Shown: positions 15,193 through 24,084, counted from the stretch's first letter. The stretch: DNA of 27,772 nucleotides from Parafilimonas sp. (GCA_025927795.1 JAICKT010000006.1:1-27772), one strand, 5' to 3'. The notes: generated by a model from the letters alone, not told the origin. Numbers and translations: made by a program.

Positions 15193-17295
15193 TTAATACT
15201 TGATAAATCTTATTGTTTGTTTATTATTATTCGAAATAAATTCTAAATAATAAACACCTTTACCAAGTGCAGCTACATTTATTTTATTTTGCGCACCGGC
15301 TTGTATGTTTTCAAATTGCTGAGCATAAACAGTCTTTCCATTTACTGTGCTGATACGTACGGTTGCAATATTTTCATCTTTATTTGTTCTAAAAAATAAT
15401 TGACCTTTTACAGGGTTTGGATAAACCACAAGTACATTACCACCAGGCAAAATATTTACTGATGCTACACCTGAAAAAGTAATCTTACCATCGTTATCTG
15501 TTATTTGCAAACGATAAAAGATTTTATTTGCGCTGGTTTGTAAAGCATCTGCATCTGTAAAATGATAGTCAATTTTTTTACTGCTGTTGCCGGCTGCATT
15601 TACACTGCCAACATTTTGAAATTGCATTCCGTTATAACTGCGCTGAATGTTATAATTTTTTGTATTGGTTTCTGTTGCTGTTGACCAGTTTAAGTCAACT
15701 GCTTTATTATTAAGCGTTGCAGTAAAACTTAAAAGGCTTACAGGTAATGTAACACTTGCGTCAATTATATAAAGGTCGCGATCGCCATTACCATTGTCGC
15801 CATTATCTGCAGTTAGATAAATATGATTACTTAAAAACATAAACATAAATGGATCTGAATCGCCACTTCCGGGGTTTAAATCTTCAACCAAAGAAGTGTT
15901 TGCAGATGTTCCATCTGTCTTCCATAACTCATTGCCATGTGTGCCATCATTAGCAGAAAAATAAAAAGTTGTAGAAGTATAAAACCACGATATTGCAAAT
16001 TCGCCGTTTCCGGTATTTAATGAAGAGTCTGCGCCAGGATTAATATCCTTAACCATTTTAGTTCCTGCCAATGTACCATCTGTTATCCATAATTCTGTAC
16101 CATGCGTTCCATCATCTGCCATAAAAAAAGCTTTGCCATTAAACAGATGTGTTTGATAATTGCCGCCCTGTATAAGACTTAAAAAATCAGGCAATAAAAA
16201 TGCACCCGAACTGGCAGTGCCAGGATTAATATCATCAAATAAAGCTGTGCCTGCAGTTGTTCCATCAGTTGACCACAATTCGCTGCCTGACGTTGAAGTA
16301 GTAGCATTAAAAAACAATTTGTTATTAATAATTACACTAAAGCTAAGAAGTGGAAAGCTAGCTATTGGAAAAGATTTAACAAGAGTAGTACCTGCACTTG
16401 TGCCGTCTGTTGAGTATATACTAAATTGAAACAGGGCGTTTGTCGTTGTAAATAAAACTTTATTATTAAGAACTACAAATTGGCCTGGTGATGATCCATT
16501 TACCCCACTTGCAATATCCTTTACCAGCACAGTGCCTGCAGAAGTGCCATCAGTTTTCCATAACTCTGTTCCATGCGTTACATCTGTTGCACTAAATAGC
16601 ACCGTATTTCCAAGAGCAGTTAAGTTTTCAACATTAGAAGAAGCAGCGCCGGCATTAATATCTTTTATCATTACAGTTCCGCCGGATGTGCCGTCAGTTT
16701 TCCAAAGTTCTGTTCCATGTGTGCCATCATTTGCATCAAAATAAAGCACATTGTTGTTGGCAAAGAAAGTTGTATATGTATCATCATAACTGCTATCGGC
16801 GCCAGCATTAATATCTTTTATTATTACAGTTCCCCCGGATGTGCCATCAGATTTCCATAATTCAACACCATTTGAAGCCGTTCTTGCAAAAAAGTAAATA
16901 GCGTTATTAAACACGAACAAATTTCTCGGATATGAACTGTTTGTTCCCGTATAAATATCTTTTACTAATTGCGTACCCGCATCGGTACCATCTGTAACCC
17001 ACAATTCATGACCTGTTGTACCTGCAATACCTGTAAAATAAATTTTGCCATTCAGTATAACATATTGAATGGTGGTATCAATTCTAACTTTAAGATTAGC
17101 ATAAGAGGCAGTTCCGGCAGCAGTACCGTTTGTAGCGTACAACAGGCCATTTTTATCTGCAAGCACACCAATGCTGCCAAGCGCAACGCCAGACCTTATG
17201 TTTGTATTGTTTGAAAGCTGCGTTAGCTGGGCTTGTGTTCCTGTTGCAAAAAGAATTAAAGCAAGCAAGGCAAAAAAGTGTAAATTTTTTTTCAT
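15193..17295 (-). CDS. secreted ELWxxDGT-repeat protein with T9SS sorting domain
   Basis: 700 residues. The signal peptide covers residues 1-22 (cleavage near T-Q-A-Q). Residues ~60-490 hold a chain of ELWxxDGT units spaced about 45-60 residues: seven canonical copies (ELWVTDGT, ELWKSDGT, ELWKTDGT three times, ELWSTDGT, ELWITDGT) plus a degenerate IYSTDGT and a first LLYATNGT. Each is followed by xAGTxLVKDI(N)PG. Such repeats are seen in large secreted proteins and probably form a propeller-like or rod fold. Residues ~505-610 resemble the FN3-like 'LPVSLLSFTA..LNWSTATETN..IQRS' module. Residues ~620-700 are the T9SS type A sorting domain (VVYPNPVKGQLFF ... GVYYLEF). It is therefore exported by the type IX system and perhaps surface-attached. 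It stands alone with its own terminator. The ligand is unknown. Confidence 0.93.
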   Translation of the reverse strand: MKKNLHFFALLALILFATGTQAQLTQLSNNTNIRSGVALGSIGVLADKNGLLYATNGTAAGTASYANLKVRIDTTIQYVILNGKIYFTGIAGTTGHELWVTDGTDAGTQLVKDIYTGTNSSYPRNLFVFNNAIYFFARTASNGVELWKSDGTSGGTVIIKDINAGADSSYDDTYTTFFANNNVLYFDANDGTHGTELWKTDGTSGGTVMIKDINAGAASSNVENLTALGNTVLFSATDVTHGTELWKTDGTSAGTVLVKDIASGVNGSSPGQFVVLNNKVLFTTTNALFQFSIYSTDGTSAGTTLVKSFPIASFPLLSFSVIINNKLFFNATTSTSGSELWSTDGTTAGTALFDDINPGTASSGAFLLPDFLSLIQGGNYQTHLFNGKAFFMADDGTHGTELWITDGTLAGTKMVKDINPGADSSLNTGNGEFAISWFYTSTTFYFSANDGTHGNELWKTDGTSANTSLVEDLNPGSGDSDPFMFMFLSNHIYLTADNGDNGNGDRDLYIIDASVTLPVSLLSFTATLNNKAVDLNWSTATETNTKNYNIQRSYNGMQFQNVGSVNAAGNSSKKIDYHFTDADALQTSANKIFYRLQITDNDGKITFSGVASVNILPGGNVLVVYPNPVKGQLFFRTNKDENIATVRISTVNGKTVYAQQFENIQAGAQNKINVAALGKGVYYLEFISNNNKQTIRFIKY

Positions 17296-17469
17296 ACAAT
17301 AGAAATTTTGTGAATGCCAAGTTACACACTATTATAATTTGATTTTATGAACTTGAAATATTTGTATTCCCATCCAAACTGTTGGAAATTATTTTAAAAC
17401 TTTATAGAACTCAACAGCGCATTGCAGCCATAACATCGGTTATAAAAAATTATGTTTCTTTTTTGCAAA

Positions 17470-17530
17470 AGTCCCTCTCTCATGAAGAGGACTTACAGGG
17501 AGGCTGCTTTTTTTCTTTTATCTTGCAGCC
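17470..17530 (+). repeat. two hairpins in the DUF5606 leader, REP-like element
   Basis: First hairpin: AGTCC(C)TCT at 17470-17478 pairs with AGAGGACT at 17486-17493, 8 bp with one bulged C and a 7-nt loop. Second: GGCTGC (17502-17507) pairs with GCAGCC (17525-17530) over a T-rich 17-nt loop, ending 15 nt before the ATG. TCCCT at 17472-17476 could instead pair with AGGGA at 17497-17501, so the folds compete. The block resembles the CCCTCTC..GAGAGGG..GTGAGG extragenic repeats common in Bacteroidota; leader regulation is possible but unproven. Confidence 0.4.
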
Positions 17531-17545
17531 CTCAAAAAAATACTT

Positions 17546-18148
17546 ATGGAATACAGCAAGCTTGTTTCTGTTACGGGGTTAAGTGGATTGTTTGAACTGG
17601 TTGCCAGCAAAACAGATGGCGCTATTGTTCGCTCACTGGATGATAAAAGTACACGGTTTGTTTCTTCACGCATACACAACTTTTCTCACTTGGAAAGTAT
17701 TGAAGTTTATACCGAAGGTGAGAATGTGAATTTGGTTGATGTATTTCATGCCATGCAAAACAGCAACGAAACCTTGCCCGATGAAAAGGATGCAAATGCT
17801 GTAAAAAATTATTTTAAAAAAGTGTATCCGAAAATGGATTTTGAAAGAGTGTATGCAAGCGACATGAGGAAGATGATAAAGTGGTTTGATGTGTTGAAGA
17901 AAAATGAGATTGAAATAAAGTTGAGTGAAGAAGAAACCGCTGATGAAAATGATGAAGCACCACAACAGGAACCCGAAACAAAAGAACCCGAGGTAAAAGA
18001 ACCAGAAGCAAAACCCGAAATAAAAGCTGAAGAGCCTAAAAAAATTAAAGCTGCAAAAGCAAAAAAAGCAGAACCTGTTACAGCATCTGAAAGCGAGCCC
18101 ATAGAAACAGAAACAAAAACAGCAAAGAAAAAAATTACGAAGAAGTGA
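17546..18148 (+). CDS. DUF5606 domain protein
   Basis: 200 residues, no signal peptide. Residues 1-125 match the DUF5606 pattern found across Bacteroidota: an opening [VI]-[SA]-[VI]-[TS]-G-x-x-G-L-[FY]-x-L-V block, then a central IEVYTEGENVNLVDVFHAMQ and a helical stretch with the tell-tale DFERVYASDMRKMIKWFDVL. The function of this domain is unknown. Residues ~130-200 are a low-complexity tail, first acidic (EEETADENDEAPQQEPE), then made of K-E-P-E/K-P-E steps, and finally Lys-rich with an AKKKITKK end. Such charged tails often bind nucleic acids or membranes, but that is guesswork here. The leader contains a REP-like hairpin block; a MITE-like repeat and the M3 peptidase follow. Confidence 0.87.
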   Translation: MEYSKLVSVTGLSGLFELVASKTDGAIVRSLDDKSTRFVSSRIHNFSHLESIEVYTEGENVNLVDVFHAMQNSNETLPDEKDANAVKNYFKKVYPKMDFERVYASDMRKMIKWFDVLKKNEIEIKLSEEETADENDEAPQQEPETKEPEVKEPEAKPEIKAEEPKKIKAAKAKKAEPVTASESEPIETETKTAKKKITKK

Positions 18149-18160
18149 ACAGCCACACAT

Positions 18161-18231
18161 CGTCATGTCGAGGAACATCTCTCTTTTAACTTATTGTGAA
18201 GTTGAAGATTTCTCCTGACGTCGAAATGACA
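18161..18231. repeat. MITE-like palindromic intergenic repeat
   Basis: Imperfect inverted repeat of about 70 bp between two plus-strand genes. Outer arms are GTCATGTCGA (18162-18171) and TCGAAATGAC (18221-18230), 9 of 10 pairs matching, followed inward by GGAACATCTC on one side and GATTTCTCC on the other. The form GTCATTTCGAC...GGAGAAATCTC is recalled as a frequent dispersed repeat in Bacteroidota genomes (inference). Only one copy is present in the window. It could fold into a long hairpin in the DUF5606-M3 peptidase interval and act as a terminator. Confidence 0.6.
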
Positions 18232-18263
18232 TTTCTAATTCATACTTTTTAATTTAATTGAAT

Positions 18264-19982
18264 ATGCAATTAACAGCAGATATAAAAAAAACAGAACGGC
18301 ACTTTGTTCCCGAAGATTTTAAGGTAACAACATGGGATGCTTTAGAGCCTTACTTTAAAAATTTATTGGAAAGAAATATTGAGTCGAAAGAAAATCTTGA
18401 GCAATGGCTGAAAGATATGAGCGAACTGGAAGCTGTTGTAAGTGAAGATGCATGCTGGCGCCAAATAAAAATGACGTGCGATACAACAGATAAATCTTTG
18501 GAAGAAGCATTCACTTATTTCTGCATGGAAATTCAGCCAAAGCTGCAACCTTATGCAGATGCGTTGAATAAAAAATTGATTAATTCGCCTTTTACAAACG
18601 AACTGGATAAACAAAAATATTTTACTTACCTGCGCAGCGTAAAAAAGAATATTGAACTTTTTCGTGAAGCAAATATTCCATTGCAGGCTGAGTTGAGTGT
18701 GATGCAGCAACAGTATGGTGTTATAACCGGCGCAATGACGGTTGAAGTAAAAGGGCAGGAATATACTTTGCAACAGGCATCAAAATTTTTGCTTGAACAT
18801 GACCGCAATTTGCGCGAAGAAGTTTGGCGGAAAATACAGGAGCGCAGAAAACAAGATAAAGATGCATTGAATGATCTTTATTCAAAACTTATTGAAAAGC
18901 GCAATCAGGTTGCAAAGAATGCAGGCTTCGAAAATTACCGCGATTATAAGTTTGTTGACATGGGCCGGTTTGATTATACAAAAGAAGATTGTTTTAAATT
19001 TCATGAAGCGGTAAAGTTGCATGTACTGCCGTTAGTTGAAAAAATCAATTTAAATAAAAAAGAAAAATTAGGGCTTGATGTTTTACGCCCATGGGATACG
19101 GAAGCTGAACCTGAAAATGTAAAGCCATTACATCCCTTTAATACAGGCAAAGAATTGTTGGATAAGTCTGAAAAATGTTTTGAAGAACTCAATCCTTTTT
19201 TTGCTGATTGTTTAAAGAAGATGAATGAGCTCGGTCATCTTGATCTGGAAAGCCGCAAAGGCAAAGCGCCCGGTGGTTATAATTGTCCGTTAGCAGAAAG
19301 TGGTGCGCCATTTATTTTTATGAATGCTGCCGGCCAAATGGATGATGTAACAACAATGGTGCATGAAGGCGGACATGCAGTGCATTCGTTTCTTGCACAT
19401 CCGCTGGAATTAAATGCATTTAAAGAATACCCGATGGAAATTGCTGAAGTGGCAAGTATGAGTATGGAATTATTTACGATGGATAAATGGAATACTTTTT
19501 TTGATAATGAAGAAGAATTGAAACGCGCAAAAGAACATCAGCTTGAAAGAGTAATTACTATTTTCCCATGGATTGCAACAATTGATAAATTTCAGCATTG
19601 GATATATGAACATCCGCAACATACAATTGAAGAAAGAACAGAAACATGGATAAATATTTTAAATGAATTTTCTACAAACACAGTTGATTACAGCGGGCTT
19701 GAAGAATACAGAAAAATAAGCTGGCAGCGACAACTGCATTTGTTCGAAGTTCCATTCTATTATATTGAATATGGCATTGCTCAATTGGGTGCAATTGGTT
19801 TATGGATGCAATACAAAAAGAATCCGCAACAGGCATTAAATAATTACATTAATGCATTGAGTTTGGGCGGCACAAAAACTTTACCTGAATTATATAAAGC
19901 CGCAGGTTTAAAGTTTGATTTATCGCCTGAACACATTAAAACATTAATGGAGTTTGTGAAAGAAGAGATGGAGAAGTTATAA
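18264..19982 (+). CDS. M3 family oligoendopeptidase (PepF-like)
   Basis: 572 residues from the ATG at 18264; a TTG six bases upstream is in frame but less likely. Cytosolic zinc peptidase that cuts short peptides. The zinc site is VHEGGHAVH with His367, Glu368 and His371, and the third ligand is Glu395 in MEIAEVASMSME, 24 residues on, as in the M3 family. The N-terminal half is helical and carries the family's oligopeptidase F-like region; the substrate loop GKAPGGYNCPLAESGAPFIFMN precedes the zinc motif. The C-terminal YIEYGIAQLGAIGLW block with conserved Tyr residues closes the active site. The length is close to the usual ~570 residues for Bacteroidota members. Convergent with the TfoX-N gene, 2 bp between stops. 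Function secure, physiological substrates unknown. Confidence 0.95.
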   Translation: MQLTADIKKTERHFVPEDFKVTTWDALEPYFKNLLERNIESKENLEQWLKDMSELEAVVSEDACWRQIKMTCDTTDKSLEEAFTYFCMEIQPKLQPYADALNKKLINSPFTNELDKQKYFTYLRSVKKNIELFREANIPLQAELSVMQQQYGVITGAMTVEVKGQEYTLQQASKFLLEHDRNLREEVWRKIQERRKQDKDALNDLYSKLIEKRNQVAKNAGFENYRDYKFVDMGRFDYTKEDCFKFHEAVKLHVLPLVEKINLNKKEKLGLDVLRPWDTEAEPENVKPLHPFNTGKELLDKSEKCFEELNPFFADCLKKMNELGHLDLESRKGKAPGGYNCPLAESGAPFIFMNAAGQMDDVTTMVHEGGHAVHSFLAHPLELNAFKEYPMEIAEVASMSMELFTMDKWNTFFDNEEELKRAKEHQLERVITIFPWIATIDKFQHWIYEHPQHTIEERTETWINILNEFSTNTVDYSGLEEYRKISWQRQLHLFEVPFYYIEYGIAQLGAIGLWMQYKKNPQQALNNYINALSLGGTKTLPELYKAAGLKFDLSPEHIKTLMEFVKEEMEKL

Positions 19983-19984
19983 GA

Positions 19985-20344
19985 TTATTTCTTTTTAGCT
20001 GTAGATTTTTTCTTAGCCGTAGGCTTAGCTTTCGGATTAAAATCAAGCGCAAGTTTTACCCAATAATCTATTTGTTTTTTTGTTGTAAGAACTGATTCAT
20101 TTACCCAGATATATCCTTTGTAATCGCGCCCTTTCATTATAACCGTTGTACAACCTGGCTTCTGTATTAATTCATCATGTAAACCAGGCTCAACGCGGCA
20201 CATAATCCTGTTGCTACCAACAGTTACACATAATTTTTTATTCACCATAAAAGCAATTCCGCTAAACATCTTTTTTTCTTCAACTTCTGCAGTATTAGCA
20301 AATGCCTGTCTTATTTTGCTTGTTAGTTGTTCATTTATCGCCAT
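19985..20344 (-). CDS. TfoX N-terminal-domain protein
   Basis: 119 residues that are one TfoX-N domain: KKMFSGIAFMVNKKLCVTVG (residues 24-43), then MCRVEP and a MKGRDYKGYIWV block, followed by a helix (KKQIDYWVKLALDFNP). In gamma-proteobacteria TfoX/Sxy promotes natural competence, but the stand-alone N-domain in Bacteroidota has no proven role. The tail PKAKPTAKKKSTAKKK is a Lys-rich extension not needed for the fold. The start is 12 bp behind the stop of the PAS histidine kinase on the same strand, so the two are probably translated from one mRNA. Convergent with the M3 peptidase gene. Confidence 0.9.
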   Translation of the reverse strand: MAINEQLTSKIRQAFANTAEVEEKKMFSGIAFMVNKKLCVTVGSNRIMCRVEPGLHDELIQKPGCTTVIMKGRDYKGYIWVNESVLTTKKQIDYWVKLALDFNPKAKPTAKKKSTAKKK

Positions 20345-20356
20345 TACTATCAGCGT

Positions 20357-22822
20357 TTATTTTTCAACTGGTATAAGAATGGTAAATGTTGAACCTTTGC
20401 CTGGCTCACTGGTTGCAGTAATAGTTCCATGATGATTCTCTGCAATTTTTTTGCAAATCGCAAGCCCAATACCTGTTCCTGAATATTCGCTGCGACCATG
20501 AAGCCTTTGAAAAAGCTTAAAAATATCATCCGCATATTCCTGTTCAAATCCAATTCCATTATCGCTTATAATAATTTTGTAATAAAATTTTTCACCTGTT
20601 TCTGTTGCATGCGTAACAGGCACTGCTTCAACTTCAATAACAGGCGGCACACTGTCGCGCTGATACTTTATAGCGTTTCCAATAATATTAAAAAATAACT
20701 GGTGAAATTGAAAAGGCATTACTTTAAGTACAGGTAAATTTTTAGTTATTATAGTTGCTTTTTTTTCTGCTATAACTTCTGCTAAATCTTTTTCCACTTC
20801 TGCTATAATACTATTTAAATCTGTAGGCTCTAATATAATTTCAGCTGTTGTAGCACGCGAATAATGCAATAAAGATTCTATAAGTTTTTGCATGCGTGAT
20901 GTTGCTGCCCCAATTTTATCGAAATAAGTTTTAGTATCTGCAGAAAGGCTTTCATTTTCTTTGCTTATAATAAAATTGCAAAATGTTTTTATCTTTCTTA
21001 GCGGCTCCTGTAAATCATGACTTGCTGTATAGGTAAATGAATCGAGCTCTTTATTTATTCTTTGCAACTCAATGTTATGCTGCTCAATGCGGGCTGCATA
21101 TTCTTTTAATTTATCCTCAGCGAGCTTTCTTTCTGTAAGGTCACGTGTAACTTTTGAAAACCCAATAACATTATCATCTTCATCATGCAACGCAGTTATT
21201 ATAGTATTACCCCAATATGCTGTGCCGTCTCTGCGTACACGCCAGCCTTCATGACTTGCTTTACCATTTAATGTTGCTTGTTCAATTAATAATTCAGGAA
21301 GTTTTTTTTCATTGTCTTCTTCACTATAAAATATTCCGAAATTTTGTCCTATAATTTCATTTTCCGAATAGCCATTTATTTTTTCCGCACCCTTGTTCCA
21401 GTTTTGAATAATACCGTTTTTATCCAGCAGAAGAATAGCATAATCGTCTATGGAATTTATCATTAGCTGATGCTGCTTTTCTTTTTGTTTAACTTCTTCA
21501 TGTATTGCAGCAAGCTGCAGTGTTAAAAAATGACTTTCAGTAACATCGAGGGAAATATTAAGAATGTTTTCAACTTTATTTTTTTTGTTGCGGCTAAAAA
21601 CTGTTGTAAAGGTATTTATCCAGCGATAATTTCCATCTTTATGCTTTAACCTGTATTTAAGTTCTTTAATATTTTCATCAGCTATTTCTTTAGCCTTGTT
21701 GGCTTCGTTAAGCAATTCAATATTTTTTTCTTTTATCAGTTTTATGTCATCAGGGTGCATTAATGAATAGAAGAAATTTCTGCCCTTATTCATAAACTCC
21801 TCAGCAGTATAACCCAATAAGCGTTCTGCTGTGTTGTTTACAAAAATGTATTTATTAGAATTTTTATTGTAAACTGTTATTATGCATGGCGATACATTTG
21901 CAATCTTTTCAATAAACTTTTTGCTTTCTTCTAACTCATTTTCTTTTTGTTTTTGCTCAGTAACATCCTGCAATGTTCCAAACATTTCAACAGGCGATTG
22001 GTTACTATCTAATTTAACTTCAACTTTTGCATGTAAAATTTTTTGCTGCCCATTTTTCAAAATTATCCTGTAAAAAAAATCGTGCGGAGATAAAGTTTCT
22101 GCAGACCATTGCATATGTTTTCTTACCAACTCTGCATCTTCCGGGTGATTATATAAAGCAATTTTTTCTGAATTTATTTCCGATTGAAGTTCTATTTCAT
22201 AAATATTATACAGTTCATCTGACCACGCGAGTTTCTTGGTTTTTAAATCCCATTGCCAATTGCCTATATGTGCAAGTGCCTGCGCCTGCGCAAACATTTG
22301 TTTCTGAATATCTGAGAAAATTTTAAAAGATATGGAATCAATTTTTGTGGTAAACTTATCTATCTCATCCATAATTTTTGTTCCAAGCGTTATGTCTGCA
22401 GTATAAGATGAAACAAAATGCCGCAAAGTTGTTCGTCTTAAAAAACTTAACAGCGTAATATCTTCAGCAACTATTTGGTTTTTCGTTATTGCAGGTAACT
22501 GGTTACTTAGCCATCTTTCTACTGATGTTTTAATGTATTCTTCCGCTTTATTTTCGGCACAACTATTTAAAAATTCTTGTGTGGTTTGCAAGCCCAGTTT
22601 AATAAGTTGTTCTTCAGAAAAATCTTTCAAAAATTTTAATAAAGGCAGTTCAATTTTTTTTGAAAGATGTAATTGCTCCTTAACAAATTCATGCAGTTTA
22701 TTTTCTATTAAAAATTTTGCATATGAGGGCAGGTAGTTGAAATTGAGTTTTAGATATATTGTTCCCTGATCATTAAAATGTTTATAAACAGGAATTATTG
22801 GTTGATTTTTTACCGACGTCAT
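20357..22822 (-). CDS. cytosolic hybrid-free PAS sensor histidine kinase
   Basis: 821 residues from the ATG at 22822 (a TTG two codons upstream is also in frame). No signal peptide or membrane segment, so it senses something in the cytosol. Residues 1-175 are an all-helical N-domain of no recognised family. Three PAS units follow: ~180-290 (GNWQWDLKTKKLAWSDELYNI), ~305-430 (NNTAERLLGYTAEEF, PAC-like YRLKHKDGNYRWI) and ~455-565 (GIIQNWNKGAEKINGYSENEIIG). A coiled stretch leads to the HisKA helix with the phosphorylated His602 in SHDLQEPLRKI, as in phytochrome-type kinases. The ATPase domain (~700-821) has NIIGNAIKY, DNGIGF, and GTGIGLAICKKIAENHHG. No receiver domain is fused. It probably forms an operon with the TfoX-N gene. 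The signal is unknown. Confidence 0.95.
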   Translation of the reverse strand: MTSVKNQPIIPVYKHFNDQGTIYLKLNFNYLPSYAKFLIENKLHEFVKEQLHLSKKIELPLLKFLKDFSEEQLIKLGLQTTQEFLNSCAENKAEEYIKTSVERWLSNQLPAITKNQIVAEDITLLSFLRRTTLRHFVSSYTADITLGTKIMDEIDKFTTKIDSISFKIFSDIQKQMFAQAQALAHIGNWQWDLKTKKLAWSDELYNIYEIELQSEINSEKIALYNHPEDAELVRKHMQWSAETLSPHDFFYRIILKNGQQKILHAKVEVKLDSNQSPVEMFGTLQDVTEQKQKENELEESKKFIEKIANVSPCIITVYNKNSNKYIFVNNTAERLLGYTAEEFMNKGRNFFYSLMHPDDIKLIKEKNIELLNEANKAKEIADENIKELKYRLKHKDGNYRWINTFTTVFSRNKKNKVENILNISLDVTESHFLTLQLAAIHEEVKQKEKQHQLMINSIDDYAILLLDKNGIIQNWNKGAEKINGYSENEIIGQNFGIFYSEEDNEKKLPELLIEQATLNGKASHEGWRVRRDGTAYWGNTIITALHDEDDNVIGFSKVTRDLTERKLAEDKLKEYAARIEQHNIELQRINKELDSFTYTASHDLQEPLRKIKTFCNFIISKENESLSADTKTYFDKIGAATSRMQKLIESLLHYSRATTAEIILEPTDLNSIIAEVEKDLAEVIAEKKATIITKNLPVLKVMPFQFHQLFFNIIGNAIKYQRDSVPPVIEVEAVPVTHATETGEKFYYKIIISDNGIGFEQEYADDIFKLFQRLHGRSEYSGTGIGLAICKKIAENHHGTITATSEPGKGSTFTILIPVEK

Positions 22823-23042
22823 TGGCAAAGCTTTAATTCATAGAACAAAGGGAAAGCAAATTACAAACAAATAGATTTAAAAAAGCTGCTACGAGTTATA
22901 ATTATCATTGCTTAAGACCAAAATTATTTGCAGCAATAATTTTATTCAATTGACTTAACTACTCTTGCCTCAACTGAAATTCAATACCAATAATAATTTC
23001 AGACACTATTAAAATTTTTTTTACGTTATTGCTTAACTGCTG

Positions 23043-23669
23043 ATGAGAATAATAATTCTGATATCCTTATTTGTATGCCCAGCATTTTTATTGCATGCAC
23101 AAACATCCGGCAACTCTGCCGCTAATAAATGGTCAGGCACCGCTTCAGTTTATTATTACTTTATACCAGCCGAAAAAATTCCGCCAACTATTACCGTGGC
23201 TGCAGATCATTCATCAATACATATTGAATCAAGATATGATTATGAAGACATACATAGTTTATCAGCATTTGTGGGATGGGATTTTGAAAAGCAATATAAC
23301 AAGTTGGATATAACTGTAACACCAATGGCAGGCGCAGTTGTTGGCCATACCAATGGAATTTTGCCCGGCTTAGAACTTAATGCATCGTATAAAACCTTTA
23401 CGCTTTATTCGGAAAACGAATACATGCTTGACTTTAAGGGCAAGGAAAATTATTTTTTTTATTCCTGGAGTCAACTGAGTACACAAATATTTAAAAATAC
23501 ACAAGCTGGTGTTTTAGCGCAAAGTCTGCGCTGGTATAAAACCAAATTCGATATTCAGCGTGGGATATATGCAGAATATAATATAGGCAGGTTTACTTTT
23601 GATGCTTACTATTTCAACCTCTTTACTAATTCTGATTTTGCAATCGTTTCAGCAAATTTTTCTTTTTAA
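23043..23669 (+). CDS. exported hypothetical protein, probable beta-barrel
   Basis: 208 residues. Residues 1-19 are a signal peptide (MRIIILISLFVCPAFLLHAQ). The mature chain is rich in Tyr, Phe and Asn, with amphipathic strands such as ASVYYYFIPAEK and AYYFNLFTNSDFAI, and it ends in a terminal Phe (SANFSF), as for an outer-membrane barrel. No family was recognised. It is divergent from the histidine kinase (220 bp between them) and convergent with the response regulator. Its position between the two regulators may be chance. Confidence 0.75.
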   Translation: MRIIILISLFVCPAFLLHAQTSGNSAANKWSGTASVYYYFIPAEKIPPTITVAADHSSIHIESRYDYEDIHSLSAFVGWDFEKQYNKLDITVTPMAGAVVGHTNGILPGLELNASYKTFTLYSENEYMLDFKGKENYFFYSWSQLSTQIFKNTQAGVLAQSLRWYKTKFDIQRGIYAEYNIGRFTFDAYYFNLFTNSDFAIVSANFSF

Positions 23670-23697
23670 TGTACAGCAAATGGAAAGTTGATTTTTA

Positions 23698-24084
23698 TTA
23701 GGAAGAAATGTAATTGTACTCTGCGGAAGCATTCAGATATTTTAAAATCTGCTCTTTGCTTACCGGTTTTTCAAAATAATCTATCACATTTTGAAATTCT
23801 GCACAGCGTTCTTTATCTATATAACTTGTAGAAGAAGAAACAATAATTACTCTATTAGTATAACCGTCTTTTTTCATTCTTTCGAGATACTCCCATCCAT
23901 TTAGCCAGGGCATATTTAAATCGAGAAAAATAAGGTTTGGATTTATCTTTCGCATAGCGTCATAAGCTTCATCCGGATTGGTGTAATCGAATATCTCAAC
24001 ATCTAATAATAAAAAAGTGATGAGTTTTTTCATAATGATGTTAGCAATTTCAGCATCATCAATCAACATAATTCTCTGGCTCAT
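23698..24084 (-). CDS. single-domain response regulator (CheY-like)
   Basis: 128 residues, only a receiver domain. The acid pocket is Asp9/Asp10, the phosphorylated residue is Asp55 in FLDLNMPWLNG, the switch Ser83-85 lies at the end of strand 4 (IVSSSTS), and Lys106 is in EKPVS. No output domain is present, so it acts by protein contact or in a phosphorelay. It lies about 0.9 kb from the histidine kinase, which lacks a receiver, on the same strand but separated by the barrel gene on the other strand, so a partnership is possible but not shown. Confidence 0.93.
   Translation of the reverse strand: MSQRIMLIDDAEIANIIMKKLITFLLLDVEIFDYTNPDEAYDAMRKINPNLIFLDLNMPWLNGWEYLERMKKDGYTNRVIIVSSSTSYIDKERCAEFQNVIDYFEKPVSKEQILKYLNASAEYNYISS

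Noticed and set aside
17666..18178. Long minus-strand frame (170 codons) rich in Phe and Cys, opposite the DUF5606 gene
   Set aside because: It is the antisense reading of the low-complexity Glu/Lys tail; the sense frame has a clear domain.
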